The notes under the pieces: model-generated
What the model saw: only the letters and a program-made list of their open reading frames with translations
Database searches by the model: none
Told to the model about the DNA's origin: nothing
Part shown: piece by piece, positions 1-6,331 of the stretch
How positions within the stretch are numbered: the stretch's first letter is position 1
Layout of the letters: each line of letters begins with the position of its first letter
Position numbers and translations under genes: made by a program
Assembly (NCBI GenBank): GCA_947589725.1
Contig: CANQCQ010000025.1
Location: 1 to 10,266, forward strand
DNA length: 10,266 nt
Origin: an uncultured Bacilli bacterium
GTDB taxonomy: Bacteria > Bacillota_I > Bacilli_A > RF39 > UBA660
Direction of reading: 5' to 3'

Positions 1-629
1 CTGGAGGCGGCGGAAGTTATGCGCTTTCTTTAGAGGGTCAAAAATTAACAGGAGGTGCAGCAGGAGGGTTAATTGGATATAATGGAACATCTGATGTTAG
101 TTTTGGAACATATGGTACGGAAGGATATGGAGCTACTCAAACTTCTCCTGGTTATTGTCTATGTAACGATAATACATATTGCACCTCAATTTGGAAAATG
201 ACGGCTGGGCAATATGGTTTAGGTAATTTTGGAAATGGTGGTACTTCACCAAAAATAGGATCCCAAGGTGGAGGCTCAGGTTATTTTGGTGGAGGAAGTT
301 CTATGCATGTTCAGGGTGCCGGTGGTGGATCATCATATATTTCTGGACATGCTGGTTGTGTAGCCATTTCTGGAGATTCTAGTAGTGATGCAATTAGTCA
401 AAAAACAGTTGATGGAGTAGCTTGTACAGCAGAATCTAATAGTGTAGAATGTAGTAAACATTATTCTGGTAAATATTTTACAGATACAACTATGATAGAT
501 GGTTTAGGATATCAATGGACAACAACTAGAGGAGATCAAGTTGTTGGTATGCCAAACTATATTGGTGATGAAAAAATGAATGGTAATAAAGGAAATGGTT
601 ACGTTAGAATAACTTATTTAGGAAAATAA
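1..629 (+). CDS. Glycine-rich surface-type protein, C-terminal part (5' truncated by window edge)
   Basis: The reading frame is open from base 3 to the TAA at 627-629, so this is the last 208 residues of a larger protein whose start lies outside the window. The ATG at 198 is internal, because the frame runs through it without a stop. The sequence is dense in Gly and Ser with repeated GGG/GGGS clusters and ends in a short strand-like segment, GNGYVRITYLGK. The stretch GGGSSYISGHAGCVAIS is characteristic of the glycine-rich domain family also found in ALK/LTK-type receptors and in many surface proteins of gut bacteria (family knowledge, matched by eye). Several Cys residues (CLCNDNTYC, then single Cys) could form disulfides, which would suit an extracytoplasmic location. 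No membrane anchor or sorting signal is visible at the C terminus. The specific role is unknown. A hairpin terminator follows directly. Confidence 0.7.
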   Translation, partial: GGGGSYALSLEGQKLTGGAAGGLIGYNGTSDVSFGTYGTEGYGATQTSPGYCLCNDNTYCTSIWKMTAGQYGLGNFGNGGTSPKIGSQGGGSGYFGGGSSMHVQGAGGGSSYISGHAGCVAISGDSSSDAISQKTVDGVACTAESNSVECSKHYSGKYFTDTTMIDGLGYQWTTTRGDQVVGMPNYIGDEKMNGNKGNGYVRITYLGK

Positions 630-633
630 AAAT

Positions 634-660
634 AGGAGTTTTAGATAAATTCCTTTTTTT
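634..660 (+). terminator. Rho-independent terminator of the glycine-rich protein gene
   Basis: An 8-bp stem, AGGAGTTT (634-641) with AAATTCCT (647-654), contains one G-T wobble and closes a 5-nt loop. It is followed at once by a run of T to 660. It begins 5 nt after the stop codon. Confidence 0.75.
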
Positions 661-697
661 ATTTTAAAAAATACAAGTATTTTTATTTTATGATATG

Positions 698-706
698 TGA
701 TAGAAT
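698..706 (+). promoter_or_regulatory. Candidate extended -10 promoter for the TMBIM-family gene
   Basis: TGATAGAAT fits an extended -10 (TGn plus TAnaaT). No convincing -35 lies 16-18 bp upstream. Transcription would begin near 713, giving a leader of about 15 nt with the Shine-Dalgarno AAGGAGG at its start. The preceding gene ends on a terminator, so some promoter is expected in this gap. Confidence 0.3.
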
Positions 707-727
707 ATAATTAAAAGGAGGAGATTT

Positions 728-1372
728 ATGAAAAATAGTTTATTTTCTAAAGTATTTATGTGGTTATTTGTTGGACTATTGATTACTTTTGCAAGTGGTT
801 TTTATACAATGACAAATGAAGCATTAATAAAAATAATTTTTGATGGGGTAGGATATTTATTAATTTTTTTAGCTCAAATAGTTTTATGTGTTATCTTATC
901 AGCTAGAATAAATAAGATGAAATCAATAACAGCCAAGATATGTTATATAGCTTATTGTTTACTTACTGGATTGACTTTTTCATCAATATTTATGATGTTT
1001 GAGTTAAATTCAATAATGTATGTTTTCCTAATTACTGCTGTGTTATTTGCTATATTTGCTTTTATTGGAAAAGTTCTAAAAATAGATTTAACTAGAATAA
1101 GTACATTTTTATTTATTGGATTAATAGGAATAATATTATTGGAAATTCTAAATATCTTTATTCTAAGTAATTCATTAGATATAACTTTGTGCATATTCTC
1201 TATAATTATATTTTTAGGATATGTAGCATTTGATATTCAAAGAATTAAAAAAGCTGATGAAATTGGTTTAGACAATGATAATTATGCAATTATATGGGCT
1301 TTCCAATTATACTTAGATTTTATCAATATATTCCTTGATTTATTAAGACTATTTGGCAATGAAAAAGATTAG
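728..1372 (+). CDS. Bax inhibitor-1 / TMBIM (YetJ/YccA-like) membrane protein
   Basis: A 214-residue, almost entirely hydrophobic protein with about seven membrane helices (roughly 10-26, 40-60, 68-90, 95-115, 124-147, 151-169, 186-208). Family hallmarks are visible: the GLTFSSIF helix start (81-88), the LITAVLFAIFAFIGKVLKIDL segment (101-121), FDIQRIK (168-174) and the last helix with LYLDFINIFLDLLRLFG (194-210). In the Bacillus YetJ structure a pair of Asp residues forms the pH-sensitive latch of a calcium leak channel. The likely equivalents here are Asp169 and Asp197. By family knowledge it should conduct or modulate calcium/proton flux in the cytoplasmic membrane, possibly linked to protease quality control as for YccA. 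The exact role here is not shown by context. A strong AAGGAGGAG site precedes ATG 728 at good spacing, and terminators lie on both sides, so it is monocistronic. It is slightly shorter than the usual 220-240 residues. Confidence 0.85.
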   Translation: MKNSLFSKVFMWLFVGLLITFASGFYTMTNEALIKIIFDGVGYLLIFLAQIVLCVILSARINKMKSITAKICYIAYCLLTGLTFSSIFMMFELNSIMYVFLITAVLFAIFAFIGKVLKIDLTRISTFLFIGLIGIILLEILNIFILSNSLDITLCIFSIIIFLGYVAFDIQRIKKADEIGLDNDNYAIIWAFQLYLDFINIFLDLLRLFGNEKD

Positions 1373-1378
1373 TAATTT

Positions 1379-1406
1379 AGAATATGTTTAAAACATATTC
1401 TTTTTT
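1379..1406 (+). terminator. Rho-independent terminator of the TMBIM-family gene
   Basis: A perfect 10-bp stem, AGAATATGTT (1379-1388) with AACATATTCT (1392-1401), closes a TAA loop. T residues run to 1406. It begins 6 nt after the stop codon. Confidence 0.8.
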
Positions 1407-1498
1407 GTAGAAATAATTTTTTTGTCGTGTTAAAATATTATTAGGGTTAGGTAATACTTTTTGTGTTGAAGTAAAGAATAAAAAGGGAGATGAATATA

Positions 1499-2968
1499 AT
1501 GGATTATATTTCTTTGACAATGAGTTCAATATGCTTTTGTTTTATTATTTTTCTTATATTTATATATTTTTCTAAAAATAAAAATAATAAAACAGAAAGT
1601 ATTTTTTATAAAATAATTATTTTATTTAATTTGTTATTAACTTTAACAGAATTTATATATCCATTTTTATGTTTTTATGCTCCAGATAATTTATTATTGA
1701 TTGGATTAATTAAAAAAACAACTTATTTTTGTTTAATAACATGTTTAATTTCTTTAATGGGTTATGTTGTTTATAAAACTTTTGATAAAAATAAAAATAG
1801 TTTTATTAGGAATAATATTTTAATGATTATCACCATATTAATTGTTGCTTGTGCTGCTTTTGAATTTATAATTCCTATAGGATTTGCATATAGAAGTAGT
1901 GGAATGGTCTGGTATTCTTATGGACCAGCTGTAAATAGTTTTCCTATAATATGTTTTGTTGTTTCTTTAATAGTAATGATTTCTTTCATTTTAAGTAATT
2001 GGAAAAAGCTAAATAAAGATAATATTTTTCCATATATAATAATTCTATTGATTCAAGTTATATCTTTTACTGTAAATATTTTCTATCCTTGGATTTGTTT
2101 AGTTTCATTTTCAACGACATTAATTAGTTATTTATTGTATCATACTGTAGAAAATCCTGATAAGAATAAAGTTTATGAATATGCAAAGGAAAAGAAGTTA
2201 GCACAGATTTCTAATAATGATAAAATTGATTTTTTAAATAGTATGTCTAGTGAATTAAAAATTCCTCTTAATAGTATTATTAAATCTTGTGAAAAAATAA
2301 AAAATAAGAAGCATAATGAAGATATAAAAGATGAAATTGAAATATTATTAAAGTCTTCTAAGTACTTATTAAATTTAGCTAAAAACTTTTCTTTAGAAAA
2401 TCAATTAGAAGCAAATTTAATAGAATTAAATTCTGAAAATTATAAGCCAAAAGAATTATTTAATGAATTAATTAAAAGTACTCATAAATTAATTGGTGAT
2501 AAGCCAATTAAGTTAAGAACATATATCTCTAAACAGTTACCTAATTTATTAGCTGGTGATAAAGAAAAACTTACTGTTATTATAAATAATTTAATTTCTA
2601 ATGCTGTAAAATATACTAATAATGGATTTATAGATTTAAAGGTAGATTCAGAGTGTAAAAATGATAATTGTAATTTACAAATTACTGTTACTGATACTGG
2701 TAGAGGAATAAAGCAAGAAGATATGGATAAATTATTTACTAAATTCCATAAAATGGAAGAAGACAAAGATTCTGGAGTTCTAGGTACTGGTTTAGGTTTA
2801 TCTATTACAAAGTCTTTAGTTAACTTATTTGGTGGAGGAATTGTTGCTTTTAGTACTTATGGTGTTGGTACTACTTTTATAGTAAATATTACTCAAAAAA
2901 TTGGTAAAGAAATAGTTGAAGAGAAAAAAGAAGATGATGATCCTAACTTTGATTCTGAACTTCTATGA
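1499..2968 (+). CDS. Seven-helix sensor histidine-kinase-like protein lacking the phospho-accepting His
   Basis: A 489-residue protein read from ATG 1499. An in-frame ATG at 1490 abuts the Shine-Dalgarno AAAGGGAG (1482-1489) and is too close, whereas 1499 has a 9-nt spacing. Residues 4-216 form about seven membrane helices, like the 7TM sensor modules of some histidine kinases. A short linker leads to a HisKA-like helix pair (about 238-300) and an HATPase domain (about 315-465). ATP-binding motifs are present: N-box NNLISNAVKYT (363-373, Asn368), G1 DTGRGI (399-404), F-box (Phe413, Phe416) and G2 GTGLGL (429-434). The H-box, normally F-x-x-x-M-S-H-E-L-R-T-P-L, reads FLNSMSSELKIPL, so Ser251 (codon AGT 2249-2251) replaces the His. 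A normal two-component phosphotransfer is therefore not expected; it may be a pseudokinase, a heterodimer partner or a nucleotide-responsive sensor (inference). No response regulator gene lies in the window. The acidic C-terminal tail (EEKKEDDDPNFDSELL) is extra to the fold. Confidence 0.85.
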   Translation: MDYISLTMSSICFCFIIFLIFIYFSKNKNNKTESIFYKIIILFNLLLTLTEFIYPFLCFYAPDNLLLIGLIKKTTYFCLITCLISLMGYVVYKTFDKNKNSFIRNNILMIITILIVACAAFEFIIPIGFAYRSSGMVWYSYGPAVNSFPIICFVVSLIVMISFILSNWKKLNKDNIFPYIIILLIQVISFTVNIFYPWICLVSFSTTLISYLLYHTVENPDKNKVYEYAKEKKLAQISNNDKIDFLNSMSSELKIPLNSIIKSCEKIKNKKHNEDIKDEIEILLKSSKYLLNLAKNFSLENQLEANLIELNSENYKPKELFNELIKSTHKLIGDKPIKLRTYISKQLPNLLAGDKEKLTVIINNLISNAVKYTNNGFIDLKVDSECKNDNCNLQITVTDTGRGIKQEDMDKLFTKFHKMEEDKDSGVLGTGLGLSITKSLVNLFGGGIVAFSTYGVGTTFIVNITQKIGKEIVEEKKEDDDPNFDSELL

Positions 2969-2986
2969 AAATCTTCTTTTTTTTTT
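2924..2986 (+). terminator. Possible long-loop terminator after the kinase-like gene
   Basis: AAAAAAGAAGAT (2924-2935) can pair over 12 bp with ATCTTCTTTTTT (2971-2982), followed by further T to 2986. The left arm lies inside the coding end and the loop is about 35 nt. The 3' arm uses the T-tract itself, so this is weaker than the other terminators in the window. Confidence 0.3.
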
Positions 2987-3025
2987 GCCTTGTTAATTAA
3001 TAATTCATTTGTTATTCTAATAATG

Positions 3026-3071
3026 CAACTAAAAGTGTACAAAAAACAACTAAAAATTGGTAGTATGCAAC
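3026..3071 (+). promoter_or_regulatory. Three CAAC motifs at 21-bp phasing: candidate operator of the XRE-membrane gene
   Basis: CAAC occurs at 3026-3029, 3047-3050 and 3068-3071, exactly 21 bp apart (two helical turns). The first two extend to the identical nonamer CAACTAAAA (3026-3034, 3047-3055). The first and third share ATGCAAC (3023-3029, 3065-3071). They lie 43-88 bp upstream of ATG 3114. A weak promoter (TTGGTA 3057-3062, TATAAG 3082-3087, 19-bp spacer) overlaps the downstream end. Same-face direct repeats of this spacing are typical of dimeric or tandem activator sites; the binding protein is unknown. Confidence 0.35.
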
Positions 3072-3113
3072 CTCTTTATTTTATAAGATTTTATACAGAA
3101 AGGAGAAAAATAT

Positions 3114-4472
3114 ATGAATTTAGCAGAAAATTTAAAAAGAATTAGGAAGGAAAATAATTTAAGTCAAGAAGAATTTGCTGAAAAACTAGGAGTATCTAGA
3201 CAAAGTGTTTCTAAATGGGAAAGTAATAGTGCATATCCAGAAATGGATAAACTAATACAAATATCTAATATTTTTAATATAGGAATAGATGAATTAATAA
3301 ATAAAGATATTAGAGAAGTAAGAGAAGATAAGCAATCTAAAATTAATATACAAAAGACTATTGATGATTTTTTAGAGTTTATTACTAAATCAGTTGATAT
3401 GTTTATTAATATGAAATTTAGACAAAAACTTAAATTTATTTTTGAAGAAGTTGTTATTTCATTAATATTTTTAATATTATTTTTTATCATTGGAACTATA
3501 TTTAGTAGGATCTTTTATAATTTATTTGGATTTATAAACTATAGTTTATATAGTGTTATCTATGATATTTTTACTGGAATCTACATTATATTGTTTATAT
3601 TATTTAGTTTTACAATTATATTACATATTTATAAGACTAGATATTTAGATTATTACATTATAGTTGATAAAGAAAATATGGAAAGTTATAAAGAAATAAA
3701 TACAACAATAAAACAACAACTAGTAGAACATAAACATGAAAAAATAATAATTAGAGATTCAAATCATTCTATTTCTAGATTTATTTCAAAATTATGTAAA
3801 ATATTTCTTATATTAATTAAGATAAATGTAGGTTTGTTTCTTTTGGCAATTTCTTTTATACTAGTTGGCTTTTCAGTAGCACTTATCTTATCTTTTTCAA
3901 TTATTAAGACTGGGATGTTCTTTATTGGATTATTTATATGTATTTTATCTATAATTACTATATTAATATCAGTTATGAATGTTTTATTTAATTTTATAGT
4001 TAATAGAAAAACTAAGTCTAGATTAATATTTATAACTTTTCTAGTTTGTTTAATTACATTAGGTAGTGGAGTTGGAATTTCTTTATTAGGTTTTAGTAAA
4101 TTTAATATAACTTATGATTCAAGTCAAAAAGATGAGAAAGTAATTCCTATGAAAGATAATTTAATAATACATGAGCTTTATGATGATAATGTTAAATTTG
4201 TTGAAAGTAATGATAAGAATTTAAGAATAGTAGTTAATTATTCTAAGGATTGTAAAATTAATTATTACACTGTTGAAGATAACAATAATGATTTTTTATA
4301 TATATTTTTACATCAAAATTATAAGAACTCTTTTGATTTACTTAGAAAAAAATTAGATGAGTTTAATCAGAAAAAGATTGTTGATTCTCATTATTACTAT
4401 ATAACTATTTATACAACAGCAGAAAATATTAATAAGTTAAGAACAAATTATGATAATTGGAGAAATATTTAA
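3114..4472 (+). CDS. XRE-family HTH DNA-binding domain fused to a five-helix membrane region and extracytoplasmic tail
   Basis: A 452-residue protein with an excellent ribosome site (AAAGGAG 3099-3105, 8 nt before ATG 3114). Residues 5-62 are a clear XRE/Cro-type helix-turn-helix: the recognition part LGVSRQSVSKWESNSAYPEM (25-44) is the standard motif of Bacillota regulators, followed by the usual LIQISNIFNIGIDELI (47-62). A charged linker (63-108) leads to hydrophobic segments at about 112-132, 149-170, 234-260, 268-296 and 304-326. A basic/acidic loop (171-228) lies between helices 2 and 3. With the HTH in the cytoplasm, five crossings put the C-terminal 120 residues (about 330-452, strand-rich and Asn/Tyr/Lys-rich) outside. 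It looks like a one-component regulator that senses an envelope or external signal while attached to the membrane (inference). The tail has the feel of DUF4097-like beta repeats, but I cannot assign it. The 85-bp gap to the next gene shows no strong terminator. Confidence 0.8.
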   Translation: MNLAENLKRIRKENNLSQEEFAEKLGVSRQSVSKWESNSAYPEMDKLIQISNIFNIGIDELINKDIREVREDKQSKINIQKTIDDFLEFITKSVDMFINMKFRQKLKFIFEEVVISLIFLILFFIIGTIFSRIFYNLFGFINYSLYSVIYDIFTGIYIILFILFSFTIILHIYKTRYLDYYIIVDKENMESYKEINTTIKQQLVEHKHEKIIIRDSNHSISRFISKLCKIFLILIKINVGLFLLAISFILVGFSVALILSFSIIKTGMFFIGLFICILSIITILISVMNVLFNFIVNRKTKSRLIFITFLVCLITLGSGVGISLLGFSKFNITYDSSQKDEKVIPMKDNLIIHELYDDNVKFVESNDKNLRIVVNYSKDCKINYYTVEDNNNDFLYIFLHQNYKNSFDLLRKKLDEFNQKKIVDSHYYYITIYTTAENINKLRTNYDNWRNI

Positions 4473-4506
4473 TTAATTGCATTTTACACATTTAAAATAA
4501 TTTAGA

Positions 4507-4535
4507 TTGCTATTTGTATTTATTTTAGATACAAT
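4507..4535 (+). promoter_or_regulatory. Sigma-A-type promoter of the beta-helix surface protein gene
   Basis: TTGCTA (4507-4512) is separated by exactly 17 bp from TACAAT (4530-4535). Transcription would start near 4542, just before the ribosome site AGAGGTG (4546-4552) and GTG 4558, giving a leader of roughly 16 nt. Confidence 0.6.
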
Positions 4536-4557
4536 TAAGATAGAAAGAGGTGTGTAA

Positions 4558-6249
4558 GTGAAAAAGATATTTACAATTTTGACAATTTTTATTTTTACAA
4601 TTGCAATTTATTATCCAAGTATAGTTCTTGCTTATATTGTTCCAGAGCAAGAATTAATAGTTATCACTCATAATGGTGAAGAAAAAACATATGAGGATAT
4701 ATATGAAGCAATGGATGCTTTACAAGATGGCGATACAATTAAATTTTTAGTTGGATTGACTAACAGCTATTTTAAATTAAAAATAGGTGATTCATTAAAA
4801 TTTGATGATGATGTAACTGTTGATTTTAATAAACAAAATTTAGATTATCCTATTGTAGTTGAAGATGGTGCAACAGTTAAATTTATTAATGGAGTAAATC
4901 AATGTAAACCTAAACCAACTTTTACTTTTAAAGATAACACTGATATTACAATAGATGGAGGAAGTTATATCCTTGATTCTGGAACAGTTATGAATATTGG
5001 TTCTAATGTAAATCTTAAAGTAAATGATGCAACAATTTGGGGAAGTTATATATTTAATTTACAAGGTAGTGGAGCAACAGTTGATTTTGATAATGTTGAT
5101 GTTCAAGCAAATCCAAGGCAAGCATTTGTTGTCGGGGAGAATGCAGAAAATAATACTGTAAACATTAATGGTGGAAAAGTTAGTTCAATGTATGGAATTC
5201 TAAGTTTTGAAAATACTTCAAAAAATAATAAATTTTATTTTAATGATGTTGAAGAACTTGGTTGTGATATGACACTTAAAGGTGAAAATAATTCTGTAGT
5301 TTTAAATAATGTAAACCATCATGCTGCTCAATCAGATTTTGCAGTTGAAATAAAAGGTATAAATAACTCTTATACTGTAAATGGAAATAGTTCTGTTGAA
5401 GCAGGAATGGGTGCAATTTATACAGATAGTGATACAGCAAAAGTAGTTATTAATGGTGGTACTATTCGAACTCATGATGAATATACTGAGTATAATAGAT
5501 TAACTCCTGTAATAATTTCAAAACAATCTAAAGAGATAGTAATAAATGGAGGAACTATTATTGGTCAAGTTGGAATTTTAGCATTAGGTGGTAATGTTAA
5601 AATAAATGGTGGTAGTATCATTGCTAATAATGAAGATCCAGATAAATATATAGTATATTCTGATTATAGAGCTTTTAATCCATTATTATATAATAGTGGT
5701 CCAGTTGATTATTATGGAGCAAGTGTAATTGTTGATAGTGATGATGCTAAAGTAACAGTTACTGGTGGAAATTTTAGTGCAACAACTTCTGAGACATTAG
5801 TTTCAGTAAGAGATAAAGTAGAAAATTATTCTGTTAGTGGTGGTATTTATAATAAACCATTTAATGAAGAATTTGTTGTTGAAGATAAAGTTGAGTTAAC
5901 TATAACAAATAATGATAGTAAGCTTTGGTATGTTGGAACAGATGCTTTAAATGCTGTAGAAAAATCGAAGACTGATGCTACTACCATAATAGATGTACTT
6001 CAAGGAGATTTAGAAATAAATAATGCTAAAGCCGGAGTACAAGTTACTAATTCTTCAGATGGTAAAGTTAGTGTTAATGGAACTAGCGTAGAAAAGGGTC
6101 AAACTGTTGTTGCTGATCCTATGCCAGAACAGACAAATGATGATATTGCAAATGCAGATACATCAGATAATATATTACTTTATATATTAGCCGCAATTGT
6201 TAGTATATTTGGATTGATATTCTGTATAAAATCTGCAAAATCAAATTAA
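4558..6249 (+). CDS. Secreted beta-helix-like surface protein with C-terminal membrane anchor
   Basis: A 563-residue protein beginning at GTG 4558. That codon directly follows an in-frame TAA (4555-4557), lies 5 nt after AGAGGTG, and opens a textbook signal peptide: KK at 2-3, a hydrophobic core to about 23, and likely cleavage after VLA (23-25). From about 85 to 510 the chain consists of short strand-turn repeats rich in Asn, Gly, Val and Ile, many with a G-G turn: VNINGGK (201-207), VVINGGTI (297-304), IVINGGTI (327-334), VKINGGSI (347-354), VTVTGGNF (399-406). This fits a right-handed parallel beta-helix of the pectate-lyase-like class. No catalytic set can be recognised, so an adhesin or structural role is as likely as a glycan lyase. 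The end has an acidic linker, the motif NADTSDN (532-538), a hydrophobic helix (about 538-556) and a short tail containing Lys. This resembles a degenerate sortase signal (NPxTxD-type), but could be a plain membrane anchor. It has its own promoter and terminator. Confidence 0.75.
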   Translation: MKKIFTILTIFIFTIAIYYPSIVLAYIVPEQELIVITHNGEEKTYEDIYEAMDALQDGDTIKFLVGLTNSYFKLKIGDSLKFDDDVTVDFNKQNLDYPIVVEDGATVKFINGVNQCKPKPTFTFKDNTDITIDGGSYILDSGTVMNIGSNVNLKVNDATIWGSYIFNLQGSGATVDFDNVDVQANPRQAFVVGENAENNTVNINGGKVSSMYGILSFENTSKNNKFYFNDVEELGCDMTLKGENNSVVLNNVNHHAAQSDFAVEIKGINNSYTVNGNSSVEAGMGAIYTDSDTAKVVINGGTIRTHDEYTEYNRLTPVIISKQSKEIVINGGTIIGQVGILALGGNVKINGGSIIANNEDPDKYIVYSDYRAFNPLLYNSGPVDYYGASVIVDSDDAKVTVTGGNFSATTSETLVSVRDKVENYSVSGGIYNKPFNEEFVVEDKVELTITNNDSKLWYVGTDALNAVEKSKTDATTIIDVLQGDLEINNAKAGVQVTNSSDGKVSVNGTSVEKGQTVVADPMPEQTNDDIANADTSDNILLYILAAIVSIFGLIFCIKSAKSN

Positions 6250-6258
6250 ATAGAAAAT

Positions 6259-6287
6259 AAGACTTGATATTTAAGTCAAGTCTTTTT
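6259..6287 (+). terminator. Rho-independent terminator of the beta-helix surface protein gene
   Basis: A perfect 9-bp stem, AAGACTTGA (6259-6267) with TCAAGTCTT (6276-6284), closes an 8-nt loop. The T-tract ends at 6287. It separates the surface protein gene from the ATPase/DUF4435 operon. Confidence 0.85.
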
Positions 6288-6302
6288 GTTTATGTAAAAT
6301 TT

Positions 6303-6311
6303 TGTTATATT
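6303..6311 (+). promoter_or_regulatory. Candidate extended -10 promoter of the PARIS-like operon
   Basis: TGTTATATT fits TGn followed by a 5/6 match to TATAAT. The -35 region is only a T-rich stretch around 6283-6291 that overlaps the preceding terminator's T-tract. Transcription would begin near 6318, leaving a leader of about 14 nt carrying the ribosome site. Confidence 0.4.
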
Positions 6312-6331
6312 AACTAAGAGAGGTGAATCTT

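Noticed and set aside
198..629. A complete 143-residue gene starting at ATG 198
   Set aside because: The frame is open upstream to the window edge with the same glycine-rich composition, so the ATG is internal to a truncated gene.
952..1194. Antisense open frame over the TMBIM-family gene
   Set aside because: It mirrors the hydrophobic coding sequence of a well-supported gene and has no ribosome site.
1407..1481. Sigma-A promoter for the kinase-like gene (TTGTCG near 1422)
   Set aside because: No acceptable -10 lies 16-18 bp downstream; the candidate hexamers fall at 3 or 24 bp.
1490..1498. Start of the kinase-like gene at ATG 1490
   Set aside because: It touches the Shine-Dalgarno sequence; ATG 1499 has a workable spacing.
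2482..2766. Antisense open frame over the kinase-like gene
   Set aside because: It lies opposite the HATPase domain, has no ribosome site and no recognisable protein features.
3164..3490. Antisense open frame over the XRE-membrane gene
   Set aside because: It lies opposite the HTH coding region; it is a by-product of AT-rich composition.
4473..4506. ATTTTA/TAAAAT inverted repeat as a terminator after the XRE-membrane gene
   Set aside because: The stem is only 6 A-T pairs with no T-tract after it; it is indistinguishable from background in this composition.
6323..6331. GTG 6323 as start of the ATPase
   Set aside because: The GTG is part of the AGAGAGGTG ribosome site that serves ATG 6332, and MKIKING is a typical start for this ATPase fold.
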